This document shows positions 32,984-44,560 of a DNA stretch of 64,000 bases, one piece after another. Location of the stretch: positions 1-64,000 of the forward strand of contig JAGYXB010001949.1 of the NCBI GenBank assembly GCA_022495005.1. The letters run 5' to 3'. A program made the translations under genes and the position numbers. The DNA comes from Rhyacophila brunnea (Eukaryota > Arthropoda > Insecta > Trichoptera > Rhyacophilidae). The notes below the pieces were generated by a model that saw only the letters and a program-made list of their open reading frames with translations, had not been told where the DNA came from and ran no database searches. Position 1 is the first letter of the stretch; each line of letters begins with the position of its first letter.

Positions 32984-33055
32984 ACCATGGTCCCCCGACA
33001 GGGCTCTAGCCTGGGGGCCCGGCGTGGCGGGTCGACCAGTTAAGTTTCAACAGTA
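32984..33055 (+). repeat. GC-rich repeat, left-end fragment
   Basis: CCATGGTCCCCCGACAGGGC then TCTAGCCTGGGGGCCCGGCG and GGGTCGACCAGTTAAG. Left half only. Confidence 0.65.
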
Positions 33056-33466
33056 CAAAAAACCTTTTATCAATTACTTTTACAGTTTATCAAATATTCA
33101 TCCCAGACATAATTAAATTAGATAATGATAACCCATACAGGGTTATTCGATTTTATAACCTTATTACCTATTTTTGTATTGAATAGTAAAGAAATGACCT
33201 TTCTTCATCTTCAAAACCTTAAAATTTTGAGTTGTTTCCCGGTAGAACTAGGGTATCAAAATTTGCTCTAATAGTAACAAAAGTCACATGCGGCGCTAAA
33301 ATATGCGGCTGTGCGATGCAATATGACGATTGATATAATTAAATGCTTATTCACGTAAGTATAGAATTTTATTTTATAAGTTTTTGTTTTAAGTGTGTTT
33401 CCTGACATACAAAATGACTATTTGTCTAATATGGCGAAGGGTTGCATGATACTTGGCAGTCATGGC

Positions 33467-34880
33467 CAGTAACGTCCCTAGACAAAATGCCGCCCCTAGG
33501 CAGCGCCAAAATGCCGCTCCATTTTTTATAAAGTATTTTTTATCATCCTTTCATGACTCCAATATCTAAGAAATATGTTGTATACAAACATTATTCACAA
33601 AATATAATACCACTAAATCTAATTTAAATGCCATCTATACTTCAATAGACACTAGACAGTATTGCGAGTCCACGGTTTCAGATACATTTAAAAATACGCC
33701 TGAAAACTTTCAAAACTCGTGAGTGACCGGCAAAAATATTTGGATAAATTAATTAATAAGTATGTGTGTGCCTACTATTACCAAATACTCAGTCTCGAAT
33801 ACCGCATCAGGCATTTAGCATCGATATTAAATGCTCCTGTAAAAGGTTGCACAGCCCTACCTTACAAACATTATCTTTCAAAACGACGATGTGAATCTCG
33901 GGTATCCACGGTCACAAAGGGAAGTACCTGCCTACTAACAGCCAAGGGCATCGACGGTCGCTCACTCCGCAGTGGAAAATACCGTAATTCGCTCGAGTTT
34001 TTTGTTAAGCAACTTCATCCCTTACCCCGCGAGGGGGAAGCGTCCCTTGGAAAAAATAGTTTTGCGGACAGTCCGGACCTACCTACCAAAGCGATAACAT
34101 GAAATAAGTTTCACGGGCGGGCGCGAGGCGCGCCCCCCGCGCAATTAACGACGTCCCCGGCCCATTTTTAAATCAATCGTCAATAACCCGTAATCGTTGT
34201 AATACCAATCGGTGACTCGCGCAAAAACCCAACGAAAGTTAATCAATTCCCTAGTGAGTGAAAAAGTGAATCAGTGCTTAGTGCGCGGGATAATAATGAT
34301 AAACCGACCCCTAATATAAAGACAGTGCGGTAACTAATTTAAGACCTCTTTAGATGTAAAATGATGTAATATTATCAATGTTTGCCTATGCCCTAGCGTA
34401 AATAAATGTAGTTCCACGTGGGACTGTCAAATCAAAGACGTGTTTTATCTTGAATTATGCTTCCTGATGTCCACACATGACCTGCAACCCGAAGTGATAC
34501 CGGATCAGGACATCTACCCAGAAGACATGTGAGTTCTTCTTCTTTTCCCCCCGGTATCACTACTTATAAATCAAATACAATTCGCAAATCTGCACATATC
34601 ATCATATCATATCAAGGACGTGACGTACAAGAACAACGGAAGTAAACTAGACATCTCGAACCCGACAAAAAATACAATCCTGTTAAACCTTCTATGTCAA
34701 TTAATACATTTTATTTCCAAGCAGTGAGCTGAATTTTTTAATGGAAAGATATTTCCGTTATTACTAAGTTTTGGTACCTATTTCTATATATACCGAATGA
34801 TTCTCCTCGATTTGCCGCCCTTCAAGTAACTGCCGCCCCCAAGCAACACTCAATCTGCCTACCCCCACGGGACGTCACAG
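33467..34880 (+). mobile_element. hAT-like element, 8-bp target duplication GTCATGGC, with about 1-kb internal insert
   Basis: Begins CAGTAACGTCCCTAGACAAA and ends CCACGGGACGTCACAG; GTCATGGC exact at 33459-33466 and 34881-34888. Flanking arms match the 428-bp element at 19010-19437. The insert (about 33646-34676) has no counterpart there. The target was the left end of a GC-rich repeat copy. Confidence 0.9.
33646..34676 (+). other. unidentified insert within hAT element
   Basis: Balanced to GC-rich sequence (GGGCGGGCGCGAGGCGCGCC at 34110) inside an AT-rich hAT element. A 127-codon frame at 33719-34102 has no recognised family. At 34470 a short frame MSTHDLQPEVIPDQDIYPED ends in TGA just before a GTGAGT donor-like site and a pyrimidine-rich tract, reminiscent of a retroelement leader or a captured exon. 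I could not find LTR ends or a target duplication. Confidence 0.4.
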
Positions 34881-35292
34881 GTCATGGCCCCCACAAAGGG
34901 GGGCTGACAGGGCTCTAGCCTGGGGGCCCGGGCTCAGGAAGGGCCCGGTGTGGCGAGTCGACCAGATAAGTGATATAAACACACATCACAAATTCTCTCT
35001 AATAGTAAAAAAAAACTATTGTTCTTCAATATTGTTATTATTTTAAAGTATGCGGTTGTACGATTTAATTTTTAATTGTATATCGATACTCGACAACTCC
35101 ATAATTCAAATAGATGTAAGTTGTACTAAAATATAAAAAAAAACAAACACTAAATATACACCGTAATTTTATCGCGTACATCATTTGGTACACCTACTGT
35201 ATAATGTCACCTCCCTTTTCTTTAGCGATAGGTAGGGAGGCCGCCAAATATCCTAGCCTGGGGGGCCGTTTAGGATGTGGGGGCCATGATTT
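34881..35292 (+). mobile_element. GC-rich repeat, most complete copy, CATGGCCCCCACA ends
   Basis: Left CATGGCCCCCACAAAG and right GATGTGGGGGCCATG are inverted. Internal landmarks are GACAGGGCTCTAGCCTGGGG, GTCGACCAGATAAGTGATAT, CTAATAGTAAAAAAA and CGATAGGTAGGGAGGCCGCC. About 410 bp, non-coding. Fragments recur at 8.6, 26.7, 27.9, 31.1, 32.6, 33.0, 37.1 and 40.9 kb. Confidence 0.7.
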
Positions 35293-35365
35293 GGCTACCA
35301 CATAAGAGGTCGCGATCAGTGCTTCATAATATGACTATTGAGTGCCGACAACAAATGTGTCTATT

Positions 35366-36290
35366 AGCGATAGCGCTCATAGAACGCGTCGAGCGGGCGA
35401 AGTCGGCGAATGCAGTGTTTATTCATAACCATAATCACACGTCTCTTCCCGCGCATTACCCTTCACCTATGTAATAAGCGGCCCAAGCAGCACAAAATAA
35501 TTATTTTTACAGTGTCTCTCATAACAAAGCAATAAAAATATTATATTATTTCGGGGCTTGTCATTAATATTTACGACGACATTATTCAACCAGCGATAAA
35601 CTGAACACGCAATAAAATTAAACAATGACTTCTCTGTAATTAAATAATTGCTTTTCGCCCGTCGATCGACGAGGCCTCAAGCAGCGTAATTTTGGTAGCC
35701 GTGTTCAATGAATGGACTAAGTAGGTAAGTCTTCAAAATCGACCAGTTTTCCCACCTCTAAGGCATAAAGCCCATTGACGCAGCGAGTGCGGCGCTCGCG
35801 CAAAATTTCTACAAGTGGCGCGTAAATCATCAAAAATACAACGTAATCAAATACACCAGCGCCCACTGGACTTAACGATGCCTTGCGCGCCGCCTGCCGC
35901 ATGAGTCACCGTTTTTCGCTTCTCGGCGATACGATTTAATGAAAATACAAAGAAGTCCATTCATTGAACACGGCTACCAAAATTACGCTGCTTGAGGCGT
36001 CATCGATCGACGGGCCAAAAGCAATTATTTAATAACAGAGAACCCATTGTTTTATTTTATTCCGTGTCATTATATTTCGCTGGTTGAATAATGTCGTCGT
36101 AAATATTTATTACAAGCCCCGAAATAATATAATATTTTTATTGCTTTGTTATGAGAGACGCTGTAAAAATAATTGTTTTGTGCTGCTTGGGCCGCTTATT
36201 ACATAGGTGAAGGGTAATGCGCGGCGAGAGACGTGTGATTATGCTTATGAATACGCTGACTTCGCCCGCTCGACGCGTTCTGTGGGCACC
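35366..36290. repeat. large inverted repeat, arms about 330 bp
   Basis: Left arm 35366-35717 and right arm 35955-36290 are inverted copies at roughly 85-90% by eye: GCTCATAGAACGCGTCGAGC, TACCCTTCACCTATGTAATA, GGGGCTTGTCATTAATATTT, GCTTTTCGCCCGTCGATCGA, TACCAAAATTACGCTGC-like blocks mirrored on the right. The right side plus spacer is a diverged copy of the Harbinger-like MITE at 38564-39077; the flanks CACCTCTAA and TTAGAGGTG are themselves mirrored. Confidence 0.85.
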
Positions 36291-36882
36291 ATCGCTTAGA
36301 GGTGAGTTGGAAATACTGTTACCAGTTTGTGTACTCAAGCTCGGATGAAACTACCCATACTCAATATGTATGGCCCAATAAACTTGTGATGACATCATCG
36401 CCAGTCGCTCGCCAGTAATTGATACAAACTTTAAACACTATAGACATTAAATGCGCGCGAACGATATGATATGATATAGATATAAAATTAACACTTGAAT
36501 ACAATAATAGTACCTATATTTTAATTAATTAGTCTATGCATTCGAATGTATGAACAATAAGGTCATAAATTTTGTGTCGCAGTAGGTACAGTGGTGAGAT
36601 GACGCATAGGCTTGGCTCAAAACACGTTAAAAAATCACTGTTCATTTTTGTTAACAAGAATAATATATTATATCCCAACAGAAAAACAACTCGTAAATTT
36701 AAAATGTGTTTAAAATTTTATAATAAATAGGACATTTTCAAAAAGCCAAGCACAGTGTATTTTTAGCGATTCTATTGAGCCGATATTTCAAATACCTACT
36801 AATACGGAGTTTGTTTTAGTTCCAGTTGAGTACCCATGAGATTTGCATTGCTTGTCGCATACGCACGCCAAACGCTCTATAG
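36291..36882. other. no gene seen
   Basis: AT-rich anonymous sequence without open frames of interest. Confidence 0.5.
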
Positions 36883-37932
36883 CAGTGGTTTCCAAACTTT
36901 ATGATACTACACCACCCCTTTAAAAAAATCTAATCTTGGCGCCTCCCCCCCTTTATTTCATTAAATAATACAGACACCTTTTTATAACCTAATACAAAAA
37001 TGAAAAAAAAAAAAAATAAAGAAGGTTTTACTACTTATATTAAATTAATTTGTTTTTCATGCGATGTATGTGCTTGTTTATTAGCACAATCAATTTCAAT
37101 CCAAATTCATCATCTTCATTGACAGATGGATTCTATCATGGACCCCACATCCTGAAGCGGCCCCCCAGTCCAGGATCTTTGGCGGACCCACCTACCTATC
37201 GCTGAGGTTAATGCTCTAATGTAGAGTTTCCTAAATTATACACGGGAGCTATCATTTAAGCAGGTACATCAACCATCACATAGGTATCACATCAAATTGC
37301 AACACACAACTACACATTTAAAATATTTAATAGCCTTGAAACGGCGACTTTTTTACTATTAATAAATAATGTGAAAAGTGCATTAGCTAAATAACCAAGA
37401 ACTCAGTAAATAGATTTTTGTTTGCTTCAATATATTATTATCTGGCGCAGAAATCATTTAAAAGTAGAAACATGGCGAACTTATTTTTTATAATTTTGAT
37501 TTCCAAAGCTCAAATTTTTATGAATGCCTTCACTTTGTCTTTTTAAATCAGTGAATGCATTAGTGGTCCTTGCATTGATTTATTCACTCATTTTTTTTTA
37601 ATTTCAACCAAATAGGTTTAACAACAAAATTATCGTTCCTAAACAAATTTGCCTCAAATTTCAACATTATGATTTAACCCTTTTATTTCATTTTTTCACG
37701 AGATAGCCAGCGCGCTTCACAATTGTTTAGAAGTGAGGTTTTATAAAATTAGTCTCCATATTTTCAGACAGATTTGCAAACAACCTTTTATAGGACTGTT
37801 TTTGTATGTAGTCAATAACTAGCGGCCGTTTTTATGCAATTGCAAACTGCAAACATGTGGATACATTAATTGTGTTCAACTTTTCGCGCCTCCCTTTGCA
37901 ACACTCTGCGCCTCCCAATTTGGAAATTGCTG
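36883..37932. mobile_element. hAT element, 8-bp target duplication CTCTATAG
   Basis: Begins CAGTGGTTTCCAAACTTTAT and ends CAATTTGGAAATTGCTG. CTCTATAG is exact at 36875-36882 and 37933-37940. 1050 bp. Same family as 32024-32977 (GCGCCTCCC near both ends) but with no readable transposase. Carries a reversed GC-rich repeat fragment at 37133-37205. Confidence 0.92.
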
Positions 37933-38249
37933 CTCTATAGTATTCCAAATACTAGTAAATATTTTGGAAGAAGTTTCGAAACTAAGTATTTTTTTTATAA
38001 GTACTGGTAGTAAGTAGGTATACTTCTTAGTAAGTCTTCAAAATCGACCAGTTTTCCCACCTCTAAGTGTCTATCATAGTCAAATGCGCAAGGCTGTACC
38101 TTGTCATAGAGCCAAGAAACACGGCAATGGAGATAGCGTTGAGTCAACGTAGGTCTTACTTCACTCTTACTTGATTTTAAATGTATCCAATTAGAATCAA
38201 GCAAGACCATTCCAATGGAATAGTAGATACATTTAGAATCAAGTATCTA

Positions 38250-39265
38250 CGTTGAAGTAGCGCACCGCCATCTTTAGATTAATAAAGCCTGAGCATAACT
38301 TTATGCACAAGCAACGAATGGTCCACCGCCATACTATTTATTGATAAAGTAGGTACTTGCAACCAGAGTTTGGTATTATATAATGACAATGACTGTATAG
38401 TATAAATAAGTTATTAGCTATTGTCGTTTAAAATCGACTGTCACATTGACAAACGTTCTCGTGTATTATGATAATATTATACACAGAAGAAGTTTACTTA
38501 CGTTGATCATCACTTCCACTTATTAATAACACATAGGTAACCACACAATCAGATGAACTCTAAGGCGTAAAACCCACTTAACGCAGCGAGTGGGGCACTC
38601 GCGCAAAATTTCACAAGTGGCGCGTAAATCATTGAAAATACAACGTAATCAAATACGCCAGCGCACACTGGATTTGACGACGCATTGTGCCCGCCCGCCC
38701 CATGATTCACCGTTGTGTAGCTTCTCAGCGGCACGAATTAACGAAAATACAACGTAGTCCATTCATTGAACACAGCAAGCAAAATCACGCTTCTGGAAGC
38801 GTCGTCGATAGACGGGCGAGAAGGCATTATTTAATAACAGTGAACTCATTGTTTAGTAATTGCGTCTCCGATATTTCGCTGGTAGAATGATGTAATCGTA
38901 AATATTAATTACAAGCCCCGAGAAATTTAATAATATCTTTATTGCTTTGTTATGAGAGACGCCGATAATAATAATTATTTTGTGCTTCTTGTGCCCCTTA
39001 TTACATAGGTGAAGGGTAATGCGCGGGTGGTACTTCGTAGAGAGCGCACCGAGCGCCGCTTTGGTGGGCTTTATGCCTAAGTCTCCAAGATAAGTTAAAA
39101 TAATCTGAAAGAAATCTGAAACTAAGAATACTCTGATAAGTGAACACGACAGACTCGTCAGTATGAGCACTCTATAGACAATGAAAGTCAATGACAGGTC
39201 ATCCATAGACAACGGGAGGGGCGAAAAGTAGGGCCAGTCGTGTAATGTATCGGCTTCCTTCTTCA
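38250..39265 (+). repeat. dispersed repeat G (copy 1), split by Harbinger-like MITE
   Basis: CCGCCATCTTTAGATTAATA, AAGC-TGAGCATAACTTTATG, CACAAGCAACGAATGGTCCA, GACTGTCACATTGACAAACG on the left of the MITE, and GAATACTCTGATAAGTGAAC, ACGACAGACTCGTCAGTATG, TCCATAGACAACGGGAGGGG on the right. Copies at 48640-49080 (minus) and 53955-54480 (plus). Confidence 0.75.
38564..39077. mobile_element. Harbinger-like MITE, TAA target duplication
   Basis: GGCGTAAAACCCAC at the left and GTGGGCTTTATGCC at the right are inverted, followed by further weaker complementarity (GCGGCGCTCG-type). TAA flanks both sides (38561-38563, 39078-39080). 514 bp. The repeat G copy at 48640-49080 lacks it (site near 48757), giving an empty-site comparison. 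The 3-bp TWA duplication points to PIF/Harbinger. Confidence 0.82.
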
Positions 39266-39777
39266 GTGGGCAATGAGTAGCGCCGTCTGGGTTGGCATGT
39301 GTCTTGTCCCATACGAGGGGTTCCGAGTTTATCGACGTAATGTCTCCTACCCCGGGTATTTCTATGATATGTTTCGCTACTGTTATTGGCGTCCCGTGGC
39401 CTGTTGTAGAGCTATTTTTTGTATATGATAATAAGAAAAAGTGTGCAGATTTTTTGTTTAATAAATTTAAGTAATTTCATGTTACAAAGTAGACACACAG
39501 AATGAACGATTTGAATTCCTTAATATCAATTCGATGGACAACGGTTGAATGTAGTCGCACACATACCTTTATCCACACCTCACCTCAACAGTCTACCCTT
39601 AATTTCTATCTGACTACTTTAACTGCCTGTAATGAATTGTTACAAAGCATTTTTTTATCAACAAAAACACGTTTTCCGAACATTTACGTACCTACGTAAA
39701 CATTGTTCATAATAATATAATATCTTAAAGGCTCATGCGCGCATCTGCGGCACAATTACCGTCATTTTTTCCTCATT

Positions 39778-40222
39778 ACCACGTTTTTATTAGCTCGTAT
39801 TCTTGTTTGTCCGGTACAGATTTTTTCTTGTGTATCCAGTATAATTTTTTTCTTGTTTATCCAAGATTTGTATTGGACTAACTTCCCGACTAGCTAGACA
39901 TTTGAAACTTTTAGAATATATCAGAACACGACGACAATGGATTCTTTTAATACTTTTAGCCATTTTTAAGCAGAATTGAATTCATTTTCAGTTAATTCTA
40001 TTTTGTATGTAAGTTATTATTGTCGGTTGCTAAGGGGATCCTAGCAACTTAATTATTTATATATACTTGCGTTACTATGGAATGGAAATCAATATGAAAT
40101 GTCAAAATGACATTTCAGTATTCTATATTTATTCAGTATTTCTATCAAGTACAATAAAACGTTTTTATTAACACATATAATTGTCAAGTTTATATGATTC
40201 AACAGAAATTAAAAAACGTGGT
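39778..40222 (+). mobile_element. ACCACGTTTTTA-family MITE (copy 4)
   Basis: Both ends present: ACCACGTTTTTATTAGCTCG and AAAAAACGTGGT. Contains the family modules including GGGGATCCTAGCAACTTAAT and TGTCAAAATGACATTTCAG. 445 bp. Confidence 0.85.
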
Positions 40223-40608
40223 AGGTACTTATATAAAAGTCATTTTTATCTTGTAATTATTTCCATATAATTTTAAGCTCAGTGTATACCTACTAGGTAA
40301 GTCTGTCTCTCACGTCATTGAATTTAACGATTTTTTACACGCTCTATCATAATTATTTACACATCATAGTTGTTTTTAATTTTAGATGAGATCGTGGAAA
40401 GATAAAACTAACACAATTCTAAATATTGTAGTTTTTAGTAAGTACTTACTTATTATTAATCAAATAAGTGACTTAAACAGTGATTGAATTATTTCATTGC
40501 AAGAACTCCTCCATATGAAAATCGTGACAATCACTGACATAGCGAAGTACCTATACAATAATATAACAATTAGACCAGTGGTCTCCAAAGATACATAAGG
40601 GTGTGAGC

Positions 40609-41868
40609 CAGTGGCGCACCCAGGGGGTGGGCCAAGGGGCCATGGCACCCCCCAAACATGAAAATTATCAGAATGATTTTAAAAATGGAAATTGAAAGCC
40701 AATAAACTATACCTTGGGATTAGAAAATAAAAACACGGCAAAAAATGATTTGTAATTCTTCAGCATCCTTTTTCGAAAAAAATCTTAAATTTTAATTTCT
40801 AACACAAAAATTTAGAAACACTAATGTCGGTTTTTTTTAGAAACCCAATCCCTAATGGAACTGTCAAAAAATTCTCGGTGTCCACCCGAATTCCGGAGTG
40901 GCGTAGGTCATAGCTAAGGAGGGCTGACAGGGCTCTAGTCTGGTGGCCTGGGCTGTGAAGAGCCCGGCGTGTCGGGTTGACCAGATAAGTGAGATAAACA
41001 CACATAATAAATTAGCTTTAATTGTAAAAAAAGTTGCCTGCGGCGCTATTATACTTCATGCCCATGAATATTAAAAATTATATAATTGTGCAATATATTT
41101 TCTGATTATTATGTGTCGATACTTGACAGCTCCATTATTAAAGTAGATGTATTAAAAATCGCCAATAATTCACTATATAAGTACCCTTAATTTGAACTAA
41201 AACACAATTTGAAAAACGTTAATTAGTATTTCACACTGCCTTTAATCTTAGCTGTAGGTAGGGGGCTCGCCAAATATCCTGAGGCCCCGTTTTAGGATGT
41301 GGGGGCCATGGTGCAGGTATACCTAGTGCAATAGACAAAAGACCGATAAACGAGAAATTAGGCTGTGTTGAGTAGGTTTGTGTATAAGTTAAATGCACTA
41401 ATACTTTTTTTTGTCCATTTTCAATTAATATTTTGGAACCTCAATATTAAAAAATCAAAAATCGATGATAAGAATTCGGCGAAAAGAACTACTACCCTCC
41501 TCTAGTCGGTGGTAGTGTAAGTCAAAAGAACATTTGTTCAGTGTAATTCGGCATAAATATTGTAGCTCTCTAGACCAAGCGGGTAGCACAGCCGATATTA
41601 TTTGAGTAATGTTTTAGCATACTAGACGGAATGTCCAGCATCGTCGCTGAAGTCACTTCCAATCCGCCAGTCGCTGATGACACGTTCAATGGTTACCGCC
41701 ACTATGTTTCGAATTTTATAAAAAACTAGGAGAAACTGTACAAATATACCGCCGTGTATTGTGAAAATATGTAAAAATAATTATATGATGAAGAAAAAGA
41801 GCCTATGGGACTAATTTACATTCTCATCCTTGGGCCCCCCCCAATATTAAATGCTGGGTGCGCCACTG
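40609..41868. mobile_element. hAT-like element, longer relative of 27655-28497
   Basis: Begins CAGTGGCGCACCCAGG and ends GCTGGGTGCGCCACTG. Interior matches 27655-28497 until GATAAACGAGAAATTAGGCT, then about 415 bp (41369-41785) not present in the shorter copy, then GATGAAGAAAAAGAGCCTAT to the end. Flanking octamers differ (GTGTGAGC, CTCAGAAC). The right flank is the MTKKRY-family coding fragment. Confidence 0.82.
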
Positions 41869-42369
41869 CTCAGAACATGTTATAAAATTGCGTATCTTAC
41901 ATTCGTCTTTGTATAGCCTGTAAACAAATGATGTATTCTTCAATTCTGCATTTAAATATTTTCGTGTTGTGCTTGCTCTACAGTAGTGCGTACGAACTGC
42001 TGGCAATTTTTGTATAAACATTTCAATGTCTTGCAAAACCTCTAAAGATGTTTTGTTTTTTTGGAGTGTGTTTTTCACGACTATATCGTTTGGCTGTATG
42101 AAGTTCTGTTTTGTTTTGAATTGTGTAGAAAACCTTATTTTGGGATATATTAAGGCTATACTTGAGTTTGAGGCTGGGGCACTTTCTAAAACGATTGTGA
42201 CGACGCGACGCGAAGATTGTGGAAACGACACGTGCAGTTCAAAACATAATTTATCATAAAAATTCAACACGCGTCCATTTAATGTTATGTGTATTGTTCT
42301 ATTAGTAATAATAATATATTCATTGACATGTTTTCTTTTTCAAGTAAATGGGTAACGATTTTTAGTCAT
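41869..42369 (-). pseudogene. DUF7869-like transposon protein, N-terminal fragment (MTKKRY family)
   Basis: ATG at 42369 starts MTKNRYPFT, then a stop interrupts, then KRKHVNEYI. A longer open part reads LNFYDKLCFELHVSFPQSS, NFIQPNDIVVKNTLQKNK and IQKLPAVRTHYCRAS with TRKYL...VYRLYKDEC. The LPxVxxHYCRAS...KxYL...LY pattern is what I recall from the uncharacterised DUF7869-type proteins that abound in insect genomes; recollection, not a search. Cut off by the hAT element at 41868. Copies of its 5' end lie at 23.7, 30.55 and 52.3 kb. Confidence 0.5.
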
Positions 42370-42677
42370 CTTAACACGATTTAAAAATTAATTCCCCCGA
42401 CGCCATCACATTGACGTGTTCACAGCTCGACTATCGCTCTCTGATTGGCAACGAGTCCAAAATTTCGTCGCACCTATAGTCGAAAATTATTTTCCTTTTC
42501 ACTGAAGTATGATACTCTTAAGAGTATTTAATAAAAATTCCTGGCAAACTTTTCGGGTAGCGTTATTAACAGGAACAAAATATTCTCTTTTTATACACCT
42601 TATACGTTTAATACACCTCCCCGATCACTTGACAAACCGCACGTGGCGAACAAACTTTCTGAATGAGCGAACAGGGG

Positions 42678-42832
42678 CCCGATTTCCTAACTATCGTCTC
42701 GTGTGGCACCAGACGACATGACGTAATTGTGACGTCAGCCAATACATGCCGCCCGCTCGAGCGTGTATTGGCTGACGTCACAATTACGTCATGTCGTCTT
42801 GTGCCACACGAGACGATAGTTAGGAAATCGGG
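42678..42832. repeat. near-perfect hairpin, 72-bp arms, 11-bp loop
   Basis: Left CCCGATTTCCTAACTATCGT, CTCGTGTGGCACCAGACGAC, ATGACGTAATTGTGACGTCA; the right arm mirrors it with about two mismatches. Both flanks carry CAGGG. GC-richer than its surroundings. Contains two TGACGTCA (CRE-like) words, one per arm. Likely a fold-back transposon or MITE; two open frames across it are palindrome artefacts. Confidence 0.9.
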
Positions 42833-42839
42833 CTGCAGG

Positions 42840-44120
42840 GCAAATGGTGTAACCAACATAGAATAGTGGCTTACATCAATTGTCTTATGAGAAAAAGTCT
42901 TTGCAGTGGGTTACACTATTCAGTTACATCAAGTGGCCGGGTCATAATTTTTATACCTAAAACCAATGTAAAATGATGTTTCCCTTCCAAAAAGTGGTAA
43001 ATATTTTTTTTTAATTTACAACATTTGGCCGGGACCTGCTCTGTCGTCTTTAAAATGAGATCCAATCATTAACTCATTTTCGTATAATTTGAGGGTTACA
43101 TCAATTGGGCAAAACACCGTCGATATATTTATTACATAATTCGATTGAATTTTAATTTACGGTAAGTATAATCTTAAACATGTGCGTTCGTTGAATTCTG
43201 TTTTATTTAAGTACATAGGTACTTATCTGAATCTGACAATAAAATTTTATTTTCTACGTTAGTCATTCAACACTTTTACTCGTATAACTACTAGAAACTT
43301 CTTCTGGTTAGAAGTCCAACTGAACCTGTTAAGTGTTTTTTATTTTTCTGTATAGGAATATTGAGATACAAGAAACTAAAATTAAACAGGATTGAACATG
43401 AGAAAATAAAGTAGGTAAAAAACAATAATTAATGATTGTTTCCAGTCAGCGTCGACGCAAACCGTTGACTCACTTGCTTGGAATGGCGTAAATTATATAC
43501 CTACATAACAACGGAATGGAAATTTTATATTATTGCGTATGTATGTAAAAATGCCTAATCGTGGACTTCACACACAACAGCCAACTGCAGGCGCCATAAT
43601 ATGATCCTATTATGAATAGGATTGGACACTGTCACAGAATAAAATTTACTCTAAAATTTAAAATTTAATGTGGTTGGTGTAGTGTATTTTTCTGGTTATG
43701 ATAGGTAGGTACCAAGGTACCAACTACGAAGAAATACTCGGTTCTTTGCTATTCACCTCAAATACTACAACTAGATAACTTGATTTTCACTGTTTTTTGA
43801 GATAGCTAATGAATAATATGATTCTACATTTCCTTCTCTACAAAATGATAAAACTAGGTAAGTACTTAAGTCGAAAGTTAATGGGAACTATATTAATTTT
43901 GTGTTTGAAAATATTAGATAACTTTAAAACCATAAACGCATTAAATAAATAAATTAATATTCTTATCTACAATATTTATTCATACAATTGAGCATTATTT
44001 AATTGTTTCCAATTAGCACACTTTTCTTTTTTTATTTTAAATAATAATTATAGCATAGATTTATTAATAAAGTTTAAATATCATTTTCCCAGCGACCAAA
44101 ATCAGAGTTATCTAGTAGTA
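42840..44120. other. no gene seen
   Basis: AT-rich. A weak SINE tail at 43590-43635 (GCCATAATATGATCCTATT then AGGATTGGACACTGTC) is the only recognisable piece. Confidence 0.5.
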
Positions 44121-44560
44121 GTATTGCGTGTCCGGAAACTTGTACACATGCAGTTCGTCGTATCACACTTCACCGTTAGATGTTGTATCGGAAATATTAC
44201 ATGGCCATATATTAAAGACCGTCCAACCTCTGGGTCGTATAGAATTGAGATAAAATCATGTCTAAATAAAACACGGTTCATGTCGGTTTACACTTTACAG
44301 TTTACAGGAAGCCGGCAGCAAACAAATTTGGAAAGAGCCGATTTACTATACAGGATTATTTGTTAGGTTAAGTTCTGATAGATTTTCATTCTTGAATTCA
44401 TTAATTTTGCCAATCAGCTATGAAAATGAACTAATAATGTTCATGAATTGAATCTAATAAAATAGGAGACTGTGTTATATACGGTCATCTCTTTCCGATA
44501 AGAAAGCACACGGCGAACTGTGCCACGGTGAAATGTTTTACGTACAATTTACATGTAACC
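44120..44560 (+). repeat. dispersed element H (copy 1)
   Basis: Reads GTCCGGAAACTTGTACACAT, GCAGTTCGTCGTATCACACT, GAAGCCGGCAGCAAACAAAT, GGATTATTTGTTAGGTTAAG, CATCTCTTTCCGATAAGAAA, GCACACGGCGAACTGTGCCA. Copies at 49725-50105 (minus) and, split, at 62190-62460 plus 63028-63165. Its core module also forms the inverted arms at 2321-2485. Short and partly inverted ends (CAGTTCG-CGT); no coding sequence. Confidence 0.75.

Noticed and set aside
40609..41868. Target duplication for the longer hAT-like element
   Set aside because: Outer octamers GTGTGAGC and CTCAGAAC do not match, so I claim the ends but not a duplication.
42608..42866. Overlapping open frames on both strands (about 67-83 codons)
   Set aside because: Produced by the perfect palindrome; identical peptide runs on both strands reveal the artefact.
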